Of a DNA stretch of 64,000 nt, positions 49,251 through 62,800 are shown one piece after another. Origin of the DNA: Aquatica leii (taxonomy: Eukaryota > Arthropoda > Insecta > Coleoptera > Lampyridae); contig CM069433.1 in NCBI GenBank assembly GCA_035610365.1, positions 171,012,882 through 171,076,881 on the forward strand, read 5' to 3'. How positions within the stretch are numbered: position 1 is the first letter of the stretch; every line of letters starts with the position of its first letter. The notes under the pieces were generated by a model, which saw only the letters and a list, made by a program, of their open reading frames with translations, was not told where the DNA came from and searched no databases. Made by a program: the position numbers and the translations under genes.

Positions 49251-50264
49251 TGTCCGTACTTTAATTGTCATATTAAATAAAAAATATTTAGGTCTTATCT
49301 CGTCGGTTGCTGTTTGTTTCAGTAGTATAAATCATTTGAATTAGTTACCGTAAACTAATTTAAAATGTACATGGTTTATTGCAAATGTGCAATAAGCAAA
49401 CGATTATTGCGGTATTCAATCTCATGTTGTAGCAACTTCAAATTTTACAAAAAAATAAATTACTAAGACGTAAAATGTAATTTAATATAAAATAATCTCA
49501 GTCAATCTATGGCAACGATTCAGTATTCATTTATCTTCTATAAAAGCAGTAATTAAAAACCGTTGTAGAGTAGTTTTTATTAAAATTTAAAATGAGGTTG
49601 TGTTCGTATGTCATTATTTCTGTTTATTAAAAACGCCACCAGATAGCGTGTCGCTTAGGAAGGATTGTCTATACCTTCTTAATAAATTAATGAACGGCTA
49701 CGCCAGCAGCCTTCTTTACATTGCACTCTGTAAAAAACTAAAAATCCCAACAGAACTTACTGTAATGGTTAATCTTTAATTTGTTAATGTGCACACCTCA
49801 AACACCGTATAAAAAGGCCAACGTTTTTCAGTTGGACAATGTAATTACATTCGGAACAAATTTGCTTTCTGCGCAACCATTCTTTAGTTTTGAAACGATC
49901 TCCACCATATCATTAAGATATGATATATTTTTGGTTATTCGATCAGTCCTTTGAACTGCTTATCTATTGTATCGTTATATTTTCGGTGTCAAAGCACTTT
50001 AAAATGGATTCGAAAATGCTTTAATTTCTTAAAAAAATTATATTTAAAAAAAAAAAATTTTCGCGAAGGATTAAATCTATCTCTTACCACAACAGAACGT
50101 TTGAGAAATAGTTGTTGGAATGTGAATTCATTTCTTTGCAGTATACATTGTAAAATATTCTTACAATTTCACGTAGACAAATTAAGTAATAATTCATAAT
50201 AAACTATGCACGAAAAAATTACACATGTAACAAGATAAAGTAATTCCCATTACTATATACATAT
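49251..50264. other. No gene recognised
   Basis: AT-rich with short uninformative ORFs. Confidence 0.4.
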
Positions 50265-50578
50265 AGGGATGCCATACGTCTGGATTTTTCCGGACATGTC
50301 CGGTAATTTAGGTATTTGTCCAGCATGCAGAGGGAATTCTAAGGCGTCCGGAATTGCTACCATTTAGGTAAACAAATGGAAAAAATCAAATAAACCTAAT
50401 ATTTTTAATTAAAAAATCAATGTTACATGCATTCATTATGAATAATTATGATCATTATTCTTATATTTAGCGCTCCCGGAAATACTTTTCTCACCTAATG
50501 AAGTTATTATATTTACAAGAAAGTCCGGAAATTTCTAAAGAAATTCGGAATTTAGATTTTTTTGATCTGGTAATCCTA
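50265..50578. mobile_element. Small MITE with GGATGCCA/TGGTAATCC ends
   Basis: The left end AGGGATGCCATACGTC is roughly inverted against the right end GATCTGGTAATCCT, with inner TCCGGA repeats on both sides (TTTTTCCGGACATGTCCGG and AAGTCCGGAAATTT). The flanks are TATA on both sides. No coding. Ends are imperfect, so superfamily is not assigned. Confidence 0.5.
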
Positions 50579-52079
50579 TATATACATGGATTTGCCACGA
50601 ATATTTCAAACTAATATTAGGAATACAACAAAGATTTCTAATACAACTATTTGGAATAAAACGAATAGAACGTATAAATGAAATGAAACGAATAAAGCGA
50701 ATTAAACAATTTTTTTAAATACCATTATTTCTCGAATATTCAAATAAGAAAGAATTTGTTTTTTTTAAACTCTGTTTTATAAATAGTAGAAGAAATATAT
50801 TTCGACCAACTTTTTTGTGTGTCTTAATAAATATTCATATGTATCACAAAATATAATAAGTAACTGAACTGAACATCTCATAAAACGTAGTACAAAGGAT
50901 TGCAGAAGTAAATAAATACAAAACAATAACGCAAAGTTTGTTTAGTATAATGGATAAAGTAATATTAACTTAAACTGCAACATAAAATAAGAAAGTCGTT
51001 GTTACAATTAAGAAAAAAAATAACTGTTTCGTACTATAGAACATATAAATGTAGAGAGTACATCTATGTTCTACAGAATACTTGAGAGTTGTATTTGAGA
51101 GCATTTTGTACTGACATCTAGTGTCGGTTTTAGTGCATATTTTTACGATTAATAACATACTCGTTACTGATCTGTATACGTATCAGTTAACGTTATCTGT
51201 AAACATTACTAGTAGTTTTGATTCGTAGTTACAGCACCTTGATTATTGTTTAGAATTGCAGTTTTTTTCTACATTTTATAATAAAATCGATTACAGCGTT
51301 CTTTGTAGAGTTGAAATCTTCCTATAACTGTTTTATACTGTAGAATAAATAAATATAGAGGGCACCTCTATGTTGTTCAGAAAAGATTATATTAAAACAA
51401 TTGGTTTAATGAATTCGTGTGATTAATTTTTAGAGCGTTTGGTAAAATGCCAATAATTACATATCAGGAGAACATAGACTTGTATCAAACTTGTATGTAG
51501 AATTTCGTAACTATTCTTTACTAGTTAAAGATTCTTGAATAAGGAGAACAGAAGTGATTTAGGGTAGACTTACTTTTCTTTGCTCATAGTATTTACATAC
51601 GTACTACTTCTATTTATACATACAAATAAAAAATAATAATTTATTACTTTAGTTTTAAAAGTATAAATTAATGAAAACATGTTATATTAGGCCGAGTACA
51701 GTTTAATAAATGCTGTTGTCTTAATACAACATGCTGACGACACTGCTCTAATTTTATTATAGAATATTCTGATTGGGTTAGTTAAAGCGTCTAGTTTCAG
51801 TAGCGCACCCTTTTTTCTCTCAAGAGTGACAATTTATTTAAAATAGAAGACATATTCAAATAGTAACATTTAATTAATCAACATGATATGTTATAAATTA
51901 CCTACATTACAAAATTTATAAAATTGTACTCTGTGACATGAAAATTGCAAGACCAAGAAAGAATACAAATTTTGTGACCATACTGAGCAGGAGAGTTTAG
52001 CTACTCAGAGGTAGTAAAAGATTAAAATTTAAAAAAAGGAACAAAGAAAAATACAATTTTTATTTAATAATGTTTGGTA
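50579..52079. other. No gene recognised; one diverged direct repeat
   Basis: Two related blocks of about 50 bp near 51026-51080 (ACTATAGAACATATAAATGT then ATCTATGTTCTACAG) and 51328-51385 (ACTGTAGAATAAATAAATAT then CTCTATGTTGTTCAG). Both could fold into weak hairpins. Otherwise nothing recognisable. Confidence 0.4.
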
Positions 52080-52560
52080 CACCCCCCTCCCTATTAACTT
52101 CACACTCCCTCATTATCCGTGGCAAGTGGTCGATTTCCTCGTGGGTTCCTGTATTCCAAACAGCTTACAAATCATGCCGCAGAACTTTCTGTGTTTGTGG
52201 AGAATGCGCTAAGTTCCTCTGCTTTCTACTCATAATGTCTCACACGTGTTCAATAAGCAAAAGGTCAGTTGATCTGTGTAGCCATGATAAGAGATTAACA
52301 TTGGCCCGTTCGAATCGGTCTATAGAATTTTTTCCTATGTAGGAACGGGCATTATCCTGCTGGAAGGAATGGAAAAATATGGAATTCTACCACTTTGTTA
52401 ACATATCGCCCGACGTTTATATTGTCTCGGATGACCTGCATTACTTAACCTTTGATGGGGGATTGATGTGGTACTGGAAAATCGGTCTCTTATTGCCATA
52501 AGTCGAAAACCGCGGTCTTGCATCTCATTTATTTGCCTTCGTTCCCTAATTCCGTGTTTA
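52080..52560 (-). pseudogene. Tc1-like transposase fragment
   Basis: Minus strand from about 52368: HSFQQDNARSYIGKNSIDRF, then ANVNLLSWLHRSTDLLLIEH and V, stop, DIMSRKQRNL. This matches the central F-Q-Q-D-N-A-R-x-H ... S-x-D-L-x-P-I-E-H-x-W-D block of Tc1 transposases, with the second Asp and the Glu of the DDE triad. The frame continues to about 52080. The N-terminal DNA-binding half was not recognised. Confidence 0.82.
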
Positions 52561-53173
52561 CTTACTTCTGACTTTCCATAGTTTATGCTTGATAGTGGAT
52601 TGGTTCCGGTTAAGACAATTTACACCTGTACGAAAAACTACATTCACATAAGCCAACAATTTGGCTTCTGCTGAATTCGCTCAATCGGCGATCATTTTCA
52701 CGTTGTCGCACTCTAAGGATAATCACACTCTCAAAAAAGAAGCAAGATAACAAACTATTACAGTTAACCAAAGCTCGCACGAACCTACTACCTTTGAGTA
52801 ACTAAATTTTTGCGCCAAGTTTGTTCATAAAAATCCCATCCCTTCTTGGTGTTGCAATTTTAATGTAACAGAGTATATTACATAAAAGAAGTGTTTGTTC
52901 ATTAAGTATTGTGAAATTGTATGAACGTATATTATTAATTGATTAAATATTTTTTATAACTTGATAAAACTGTTTAATAGCCTTTCTCAAAATTTGCCTA
53001 TCTCTGATTCGTGTGCCTTCAAAATTCGTGCGGTCGTGGCAGTTTACTCCATGGTAGCTACGCCCCTGACAAGAAACGCTAGTAATAAAAATAAAATGTG
53101 AATTTTTAATGGGAATTTAAGAAATTTGACAAAGTGGTTGTGACCGTAATCTTCATTCTTGCTTCAAGCAATT

Positions 53174-53432
53174 TCATTGTCTGTTAATTTGTCCTCTATT
53201 GCTTCTATTTTGTCTTCCAGAACTCTGCATATTTCTTCTCTTAAATTTAACATCTTCCTCTTGAACAATTTTGATTTGGTTTTCTATGTTCGTTCGTATT
53301 TCTTCTTTTAAACTTCTAGAATTTACCATCAATTTTGGTTTTATTTTCTGGGTATTTTCAAATTGTTTTTCTTCAATTTTCCATTTGACCATTTTTTATT
53401 GATTCGAGAAATTCAAATAAATTTGAATCCAT
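53174..53432 (-). pseudogene. Possible LTR-retrotransposon gag fragment
   Basis: The minus-strand frame from ATG 53432 reads MDSNLFEFLESIKNGQMEN, then a stop, then an overlapping Lys/Glu/Gln-rich helix (KEEIRTNIENQIKIVQEEDV). The repeated N-Q/K-I-E composition resembles coiled-coil gag leaders of some insect Gypsy elements. No other retroelement parts are near. Confidence 0.25.
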
Positions 53433-54257
53433 TTTAACTGCTAGCAAACGCGTTACCGGCATAAATTAGAACACGAATGAAAAGTTTAATTAACACTGAA
53501 TTTAATAACGCTCGATTCTTGATTACTAAATACAAAACAAACACACGCGACACCTACTTATCACACAACGTTTTTTCTTAAACGGAAGCAAGATTAAATT
53601 ATGTACTTGTATTTACACCTTAAAACCGCGACCTCCACACTGACATTAATGTAACGATTTTTAAAACTAATTTTATAAAACGAAATATTTACACGTGAAT
53701 GGCAGTTATGGAATATTTTGTTCTGATTTCAAGTTTAAAAGCATTTTTTTGTAACGAGTAAAGCTTTTGTTCTAAAACAATATTAAAATTGCATACTTCA
53801 AACTGCTTAGTTTTATTTCATTTACTTAAATATAAATTTTACTGTATTTCCAGTAATAGTCTGAAAAGATATTTTTATTTTATTTTTCTAGATAATCTTT
53901 TTCAATTGTTGAAACATCTTGATAGAATTGCTCAAGGTGTTTGTCATTTAAAGCGCCGAGATTTTTAAAGAAGAAATACAGGTGTAAATAAAAAAAAATA
54001 TTTAGGATCTAGTTACACTCTTCAACTTTATAGCTTTAAACGAGTTCTGAAACAAGTTATCCATAGTTCTCAGCTTTTCTATTGCTAAGAAATTTAGTTA
54101 CAAGTTTTATAAAATCTATGCAGCTTTTTCAACCGGATTCAAACTTTCCACAAAGTCTCTGTAAACTCCCTTATTTGTGGACCTACAAATCACAGATTCT
54201 AAAGAACTTATTCTTTAAATGTTGGAATGGATCCATCTTCAGCCTTATTAGGGTTGG

Positions 54258-54676
54258 GTTTTAATAAAATCCCTTGAATGATTGTCAAAACCCTAATTTA
54301 ACCTAATTTGAGATTTTTAAACTTATTTAAGTGAGAAGTGTTTAGATCTAGAAATATTTAAAGTCATCTTTAGACTAGAATGAATTTAGAAAGAAGATAG
54401 AGTGATATACAATTAATTAGCAAGAACTTACTTATAAGTAATTGATAAACGGCAATTAACATTTTGAATGTTGGGTTGAAATTGTTATTATAAATTTGAA
54501 AGTTCTTGGTAATTAATTGTTTATCATTTTCTTATCTTTGTAAAGTCATTCTAGTTTGAAGATGATCTTAAATATCTAAAGATCGATACAATTGTGACTT
54601 AAATAAGTTTAAAAATTTCAAATGACATTAGATTAGAGTTTTGACAATTAATCAAGGGATTTTATTATTCTTTAAG
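54258..54676. mobile_element. Foldback element, arms of about 180 bp
   Basis: The left arm (from TTTTAATAAAATCCCTTGA) and right arm (ending TCAAGGGATTTTATTATT) are inverted copies along their whole length. Matching inner strings include TTTTTAAACTTATTTAAGT, AAACTAGAATGA and AATTAATTA(C/G)CAAGAACTT. About 50 bp separates the arms. No coding; a non-autonomous palindromic element. Confidence 0.85.
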
Positions 54677-54959
54677 TATAGAAAACTTGGGATTATTTTT
54701 ATCCAACGTTTTAACACAATTTTTTATTAAAATCAGTTGCAACTTGACGTGCAGGTAGATACATGTGTTCAAGATTTACAAACGGTTAGCAAAAGTGCTT
54801 TCAAATCGTCGCATACATTCCAAAAATGCTATTGGTATTTTATTTGCGATAGTAAAATCTTCATAAGGGCTGCATAGGCAACAAGAATCATATGTATTTC
54901 CAATATGAAGAAACACCGTTTTTAGAGTACAAAAAATTTTATAGGCAACCTTCATTCCT

Positions 54960-55765
54960 GAAGATCATGACCATCTCATAACTCACTACAAAACTATTAA
55001 AAAAACTCATTATCTTGTTATTAAAGAAAACTGCACTCTTCTAGCTGTCCTAATTGGACCGCAATTGCCGTTTACACATTTGACAACATTTTTTACAAAA
55101 AATTTGCATTAAAAGCACTTTTTTTATTGTTTTTCTTTATTAATTTTTTTTAGACATTTGGAAAAGCTTATTATCTTGCTATTAAAAAACTGCGCTCTTC
55201 TAGCTGTTCTAATTAGTCCGCAATTGCCGTTTAAACATTTGATAAAATTTTCTTAAAAAAATTTGCATTACAAGCACTTTTTTATGGTTTATAAAGCTTT
55301 GTATCTTATTTTTTTTCTAAAAGGTTTAGAAAAGTTCAATTTCATGCTATTGAAAAATTTGCTCTCTTCTAGCTGTCCTAATTAGTCCGCAACTGTCGTT
55401 TAAACATTTGATAAAATTTTCTTTAAAAAATTTGCATTGCAAGCACTTTTTTTATGGTTTATCAAGCTTTTTTATCTAATTTTTTCGCACAACGTTTAGA
55501 AAAGCTCTTTATCTTGCTATTTAGAAAACTGCGCTCTTCTAGCTGTCCTAATTAGTCCGCAATTGCCGTTTAAACATTTGACAAAATTTCCGAATTTTTT
55601 TTTTAATAAATTTGAATCAAAAGCACATTTTTTATGGTTTATAAAGCTTTATGTTAATATTCTTTTTAAATGTTTAAAAAAGCTCATTATCTTGCTATTA
55701 AAAAAACTGCACTCTTCTAGCTGTTCTAATTAGTTCGCAATTGCCGTTTAAACATTAAACAAAAT
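54960..55765. repeat. Five-copy minisatellite, unit 160-180 bp
   Basis: Each unit has TATCTTGCTATTA...ACTGC(G/A)CTCTTCTAGCTGT(C/T)CTAATTAG, then CGCAATTGCCGTTTAAACATT and GCACTTTTTTTAT. The CTAGCTG landmark occurs near 55041, 55200, 55369, 55539 and 55718. Copies are diverged by substitutions and short indels. No coding. Confidence 0.9.
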
Positions 55766-55795
55766 CGTCACAGGCAGGATTCGAACCTATGTTAT
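55766..55795 (-). other. tRNA-like 3' segment next to the minisatellite
   Basis: The minus strand reads ATAGGTTCGAATCCTGCCTG followed by TGACGA and TTTT, the shape of a tRNA T-arm plus acceptor strand and a Pol III terminator. The 5' half of a tRNA is absent, so it is a pseudogene fragment or SINE tail. Confidence 0.35.
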
Positions 55796-55959
55796 ATTTG
55801 TGAATTTATTTTAATTTATAAATAAAATATCTAATAAATTGTTAATAAAAATTTTTTATTTGAATAAATTGTTAGGAAGAATTATTTCTATAAGAAACTA
55901 AAAATAATTCGAATAATTTACATACGTACAAAATTATGTAAGAAAAATTGTTAAAAATG

Positions 55960-56135
55960 GCGGATACACCCACTTCCGGTTTCTTTATCAAATCCATTTT
56001 TTGATAGAACCGAGAGAATATGAAAACCCAGCTTCATACCAAATTTCAAATTACTAGAATTTTTGGTTCGAGAGTTATTGTGGGTACATCAGACACACAT
56101 ACACACACACACGCACACAATTTTTTTTTGTTAAA
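55960..56135. repeat. Dispersed repeat ending in a (CA)n tract
   Basis: CACCCACTTCCGGTTTCTTT ... CATACCAAATTTCAAATTAC ... GAGTTATTGTGGGTACATCA, followed by CAGACACACATACACACACA. This layout (conserved block, then CAGACACACA and a CA run) recurs in many insect genomes as a dispersed repeat. Identification is by appearance only. Confidence 0.4.
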
Positions 56136-56600
56136 AATACATTTTTCTGATTTAGGAGACATTGAAAGGTAAAATTTTGCAAAAAAAATTTATGAAAAAA
56201 AATTGCGATCGCTATACTTTCCTGTAAAAACTTAATTCAATCACGAGTAACCCGCACAGGCCCGGAATGGAAGCAATCTTCTCCAAATAGTTAAGAAAAG
56301 TTTGAAGCCAGTTCGCCGAACTAATAAATGTACTGCCGCAAAATACTCGTAAACACTATCGGAGCTCTTAAAAATGCGATGTATTTTGAAGGGAAGAAAG
56401 TATAATTTCTCTTGGTATGGTAAGAGGACGCAATCATTAAATACTTGGTGTCAGAGACCGTAATTATATAGTACTAGTAGTTTTAATAGTACAATGCGAC
56501 ACCGTCGCAACATGTCAATTCTAGGTTTAGTTTCATTCTATGGTTTTCTTTTGTTGTTACTTTTAGTTGTAAGGTTAATGTGTGTGAATTTTTGGCGGAA

Positions 56601-56770
56601 TGTGATTGTCGCGTTTTTAGAGGGTGTCTGTCTTTGTATTATAGCTTTGTACCAACTTTGATTTGTTGGATTGCTGTTAATATGTGCCGAAACATCCAAT
56701 AAAATAACAAAGAGAACTGTGTATTTTTTAACGGCAAACTTTTACCTCGTTTTGCGTTGTATTTGCATTG
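56601..56770 (+). repeat. 5' LTR of second BEL/Pao element (end approximate)
   Basis: Starts TGTGATTGTCGCGTTTTTAG. Carries AATAAAA near 56698. Homology with the copy at 63121 is clear to about 56722 and fades after that. Confidence 0.7.
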
Positions 56771-56804
56771 TTAAAACGTTCGGTGGTTTGGAACCAAGTT
56801 TGAG

Positions 56805-59800
56805 ATGGCTAACGAAATGGAAATTAAAAAGAAAAGCAGAAAAGCGCTACCGACCTCGTTTACGAAAGCGGCAAACGAACTTGAAGCGCTTTTGAGTGTC
56901 GATAAGCTTGATCGTGAATCTATCGAAGCTGCGTGGGAACTTTTACTGTCAAAATATGACAACTTATAGATAGTGCACAATGAGATTTATAAACTTTTAC
57001 TGGAAGGTACTACCAAGGCCGAACTTAAAGGTGAAGTATAACAGGTCATCTGAACATTCAGTAACAGAAGGCACCGGTTCGCACTCCGCAGGTACGTACA
57101 GTTCAAATGTTCGCAAAACTACAAATAGGCGCAAATTTAAATTACCTCGAATAGAATTCAAATACTATGATGGTAGCATCAAAAACTGGTTGACCTTCTG
57201 GGCCCAGTTTAGAAAGGTGCATGAAGATGATTCTATTGATAATCATAACGAAATAGATTATTTAGTACAAGCTACGGTACCATGGAGTAGGGCAAGGCAA
57301 TTACGAAAAAATAGTAGAACACGTGCAAAGCAGATTTGGTTGGGAAGATCTTCAAATCGAAGTGTATGAGATAGCTGTTGAATCTCCTTTTATCTAGATC
57401 TACTTCGAAACAAAAAATTTATATTACCACTCTTTATAATCAAATTGAGACCCAGTTACGAGCACTCGAAACCTTGGGCATAGCCTTTGACAAAAATGTT
57501 CGGCCATGATATTTCCATTAATAGAATCGTGTTAACCGAATGAGTTACTGAGAGTTTGGTAACGTTCTTTGACGTTTAACGATTCTGCGGGTTCTCAAGA
57601 AACTTCTTCTCTCCTAGAAACTCGACTTAAAAAATTGATGCTGATGGAATTGATTTGTCAGAAAGAACGTTGTCTACCAAAATGGGGACTAGCAAAGGAC
57701 ATACTAAAAATAAGCTATTTTAAAAAACATTTTTTGAAGGTCCGACAGCTACGGGGTTTATGAATTTTGAAGTTGCAGGTTGTGTATTTTGCGCAAGGCC
57801 TCAAAACAGTGAAGCGTGTTTTAAGGCTCAGAAAACGACTTACTCTCAATAAAGGGATGCGCTTTCGGAAAAGAAACCTTGTTTCCGTTGTTTAAAGATA
57901 AGCCTTTAATCTAAAAAATGTAAGGGACGCCTAAGGAGTGTTTTGTGCACTCGTGCACATGTGGCTTTGATGTGTTCTGATCTGCCGACCCACAAGAATA
58001 CAGAGAAGTCGCTTGTCGACAACGCCAGTGTGCATTCGAGTAATACCGTAAAAGACCAAACATTGACCTACTGTACCAGCACACAGATGTATTTGCAAAC
58101 TCTACGAGTGACCTTGAAGGAAGTGAATGGTTGCACAGTGATTTGAGCACTGCTCGACAGTGGATTGCAAAGGTTTTACATCTTAAAGGAGACTCCTACA
58201 CAACTAGGACACCGACCCAAACGCCAGAAGAAAATGGTTAATTGTTTGTTTGGTAGGTCAGAGATGGTAAACACTCATAACTCCTTTGACGCCACCATCT
58301 GCAATGGAACGTATTTTTACACATTCGAGGCCTTAGATCAGCTGATGATTTGTGGAGAGGTAACTCCAGTTTTTTATGGACCATGAACCGATCAGATGCG
58401 GATCTTAAATGTTCAAATATCATATGGTCAACAGCCTGGTCCGATCTAGCTCTTGATAGGAGCAGACGTGGTTCTGGACATTTACATAAAGGAGGTCGTC
58501 GAAAATTACCATGCGGATTAGTAGCGATTGAAACGCACATCGGCTGGGCACTTATAGGTAAAATGCCGGTCATTAGTGTACGTTCTAATATAGCTATGAC
58601 CACTTTAAACCTATTTGTAAAGAATGCTTCCATAACAGATTTGTGGGAACTAAAAATCAAGAAACCTTCTGATAAGCGGACCAAGGTAGCTAAGGAGCTC
58701 TTCTTGCAAACCGCGAAATTTAATAAAGATGGGCGTTATGAGGTTTGCCTTCCATAGTTAGAGGGCCACCCTCCTCTCTCGAATAACTACAAATTGGCTC
58801 AAAAGAGGTTAGATTCGGCTGTCCGTAAATTGAAGAATGATTACCTTTTTGAGCAGTACGAGCGCATTTTTTGTGAGTGGAAAACGAAGGGAATTGTCGA
58901 ACAAATGGATACATCAGAATGTGTGAATGTGAACCAAAGTTATTATCTCCCTCATAGACCCGTTATTAACGGAAACATTGAAAGAACAAAAATTCGACCT
59001 GTATATGATGCGTCTGTCCACGAAAAGGACAGACCATCATTAAACCATTGCTTGGAGAAAGGATCTAATTTATAGAACTAACTCCTTCGTCGCTGTGTCC
59101 GATATAAGAAAAGCTTTCCTACAAATTAGTATTAATGAGAAGGACCCAGAGTTTCTCAAATTTTTGTGAATTGATTGCAAGGGCCAAGAGGTTGTTTCCC
59201 GTCATAAACGCGTTGTCTTCGGCTTGATTAGTAGTCCGTTTGTGCTAGGGGCAACGTTCGAATACCATCTATCTCTGTGCTTAAAAAGATGCGATGAGGC
59301 TGAAACTGTTTATTCCAAAGATACTACAGAAAAGTTGAGCCGTAGTTTTTATGTTGATAATTGTGTGAGGAGTCTGGCAGATGAAGAATCGACCGCATAT
59401 CTGTAAAAGAGTCTGTTGTTATTATGATATAGGGTAAATTTGAATTGAGCGAGTGGGAGCGCACCCAGAGTTTCAGATTGGATACGATTGTTGATCTTTG
59501 TCCTGTCCTTGGTTAAATTGCTGCTTAAGGAAAGATGTTGTGATGTAACGCACTTGCGTTTGAAATTAAAATCCGCGAAAAAACAAAAAGCAGCGACATC
59601 TCGCTGTGGGTGTGATCGTCAAGCTATTCCCTCTCTTCCTACGTTGTATTAAGTTCGTTATACGCTGCTTACTCTCAATATGTGGAAAGGCTGTAGTTGG
59701 TTAAATAAAACACACAAAAAATAAAAATGAATTGTAATTTTTATTCGAATTTAACTCTTTATATTTTAACCGAGACCTTGCCTGTTTGGTGGGACCCGTC

Positions 59801-62800
59801 GTAGGAGAGGAAGAACAGAGCAAAGAAACCCCTCCGGTCCTTGAACTGGGTGTTAATACAAATAAACCTCATAATTTGGATATACAAAACAACAACTGTT
59901 ATAAAGGATCAGCTAAATATTATATAATAAAGTGTAAAAGAAATTACGTATTTTAAGTACCTTTAGCAAGTATGGCAACACGCCGAAACTAATAGAGGCT
60001 TGGCAATAAAGCAATGTAAACTGAAGGGTGAGGTTAACTAGCAAGTAGTGTTTTGACGTTAACATTTATAAAAGTTTTACTAATAAACTGAACTCATTTG
60101 AAGAAGTTATGTTTCAGGATACACAATAAAAAGAAGTAAATTATGAATTAATAAAAGCCAACTGCATAAATGCTTCGGCAAGCTGTACGGCAGATCATAT
60201 CATTTGGGTCGAATCAAAATAACACAGTAACAAATTAAATTAACAAGTAATCATGTACGTTGCTCATTTTATTGTAACCGTAACAGATAGTTTAGAATGT
60301 CGTGAGTTTAAATAAACAAGTTCCGATAAGCAGGTACCATAACAGGTTCAAATCCCGACACAAAAAAAACAAGCAAGGAGCAAAATACACATATAATAAA
60401 CACACAATAATATTAAACAAATTTCACAAAATGTAGGGTCCATTATTATGGTGACTTCAATATATATATATCGAAGCAGGCACTTGTCTATATCATAGAT
60501 TCAAGATGCACGACTTTAGACAAATGCACAGGGTCCCCATAGTATGAGAACTACCTGCAACCACATGTTGTATGCCCCTCATGGTAAATAAATGCACATA
60601 ACGGTCTATGTACCGGTTATCGTACATATGGTTATTTCCCGTCATGAATGTATGAATATCATAGCATAAAACAATTCTAACTTCTAGCAATTTGAGCAAT
60701 TCATAAAACTCACAAGCAATGATCAAACAAAACGTGCTCGGTCATTCGGGTACGAAACTCGAGCAAGTTGATATTTAATGAACAAATAAAATTTCAATTG
60801 TAAAATTAAATCGTTTTGTTTAAACATGATTTTTAAAAGAAACATAAACTGGCACGGAAAAAAACTAAAGAAATATAACAAAAGAAGTAACGGGAGCATA
60901 AAATGGCTACTCACGCTATCTCTTCAAACAAAGGAAGCGAGTGTAAAAACTACCCTGGTTTCCGTTTAAAGCACAAATACAAAAACAGACAGACTTACAT
61001 GGATTAAAATTATTCTGCATACATACTAAGCAAGTTACAAAGATTGACAAAACAGATTCAGATTCTTACTTTTTGTTTTTTTTCTTCGCTAGATGACGCC
61101 TGTGTAATTTTACATGTTTTTAAGCATTTAAATTTAAATTGGTCCATTTCAATATTTTGACTATACATTCAAATCTTTTGGAAGTGAATCTTGGCATTAA
61201 TAATATGATGGTTACGAAACGTCAGATGGTTTCCATAACACAGAAAGTTTTCGATCCGATTGGACATACATGCCCATCTACTTTATTACCTAAGCTGATG
61301 CTGCAGAGACTGTGGAAAAAAAGTTAACTTGGGACCAGCCAGTGGATGATGTCACAGCTCAATTGTTCAAAAGTTGGATGAAGGATTTGCGTCATTTATC
61401 AAAGATTGAGCTACCTCGCTGTATACAGGTGGGCGACCCTGAGTCACGTGACTTGAGCACACATACTTTCTGTGATGCGAGTCAAGATGCCTATGCTTGT
61501 GTTGTGTTTGTGCGAGTAGTTTTGCATAGCAAAGTTTTGGTCTTCTTGTTGGCTGCCAAAGGTAGAGTAGCACCCATAAGAAAATCGAGTTTGAAGTTGA
61601 CTATACCACGTTTGGAGTTGCTGGCGGTGCTCGGCTGTATATGAATGTAAGCGACAACATATGAAGCCATATTGACATTTACCAGGAGTGCAAAATCCGG
61701 CTGATTTGCCCTCGAGCGGATGCTCTTCTAAACAACTCTTTGGATCAAGATGGTAGGAGGGGTTTAGATGGCTATATGAAACACATGAAAGATGAGAAGT
61801 TGGTTACTACGCTTCTGAATTTTGAAGACTGTTGCGTTTGGCGTCTAGACTACTTTTCTAAATACACTAAAATTGTGCGAGCAACGACTTGAATACGTCG
61901 CGTCGGTTTGTTCAAAATTGTAGGCGTCCATATCAGAAACAGAGTGGTGAATTGTCTTTTGAAGAACAAGACGCGGTGGAGACGATCATTTTCAAATTGG
62001 TGCAAAAGGAAGCGTTTTCTAGTAAGGAGGACAAAAGAATTAGTGGTCTTAATCCTTTTAAGGACGAGCAAAGCTTTATTCGATTGAGATCTAGGGTCTT
62101 TAGAAGAGAAGACTCTGAAAATTATCGGTTTGCTATTGTGCTTCCGTTTAAGCACCCATTGATTAAGAGCCTGATCATGAACATATACATAAAATCATGC
62201 CATGTCGGGACTCAGGGTATGTTAAGTTTGCTGAAGGAAAGGTTTTGGATTTTGAGCGATAGACAAACAGTCAGATCGGTTATATTTAAGTGTGGAACAT
62301 ATAGAAGATACAACGCAAAGCCTTTGACTGTAAAGCCTCCGCCATTACCATTAGACAGGGTTTGTGACGCAACTTCCTTTGAATGGTTTTTGCAGGGCTG
62401 TCTTCCAAGCGGTTCATTTAGAGCTAACGACATCCCTGTTCACTCCAAATTTTCTAGAGACCTTACGTCGTTTTGTGTCGCGTCGGAGCAGGCCTCAAAC
62501 AGTCTACAGTGATAATGGGACGAACTTCGTGGGCTTCGAGAATGTTTTATAGCTTTTAGATTAGGATTCAATCGTGCGTGAAACGTCCGTCCAACGCATT
62601 CGCTGGCTTCGACCCTCACAGCGGCGTGGTGAGGAGGGTTCTGGGAACGTTTAATTATAGTGTTGAAAAAACTGTTACGCAAAGTACTAGGTCGCGCAAG
62701 TTTGGGCTATGAAGACTTATTAGCATTTGTTTGCGAGTGCGAAGCAGTTGTTAATGCGAGGCCCTTAATCTATCTTTTGGAGGACTCTAATGATTTAGTT

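Noticed and set aside
53030-53070. Transposon end GGTAGCTACGCCCCTG
   Set aside because: Looks like a hAT-type terminus, but no partner end or duplication was found, so no element is called.
58238-58684. Minus-strand open frame of 148 residues
   Set aside because: It is antisense to readable BEL/Pao gag-pol, so it is a shadow.
60345-60360. tRNA gene at GGTTCAAATCCCGAC
   Set aside because: Only a B-box-like motif; no A box or cloverleaf could be built around it.
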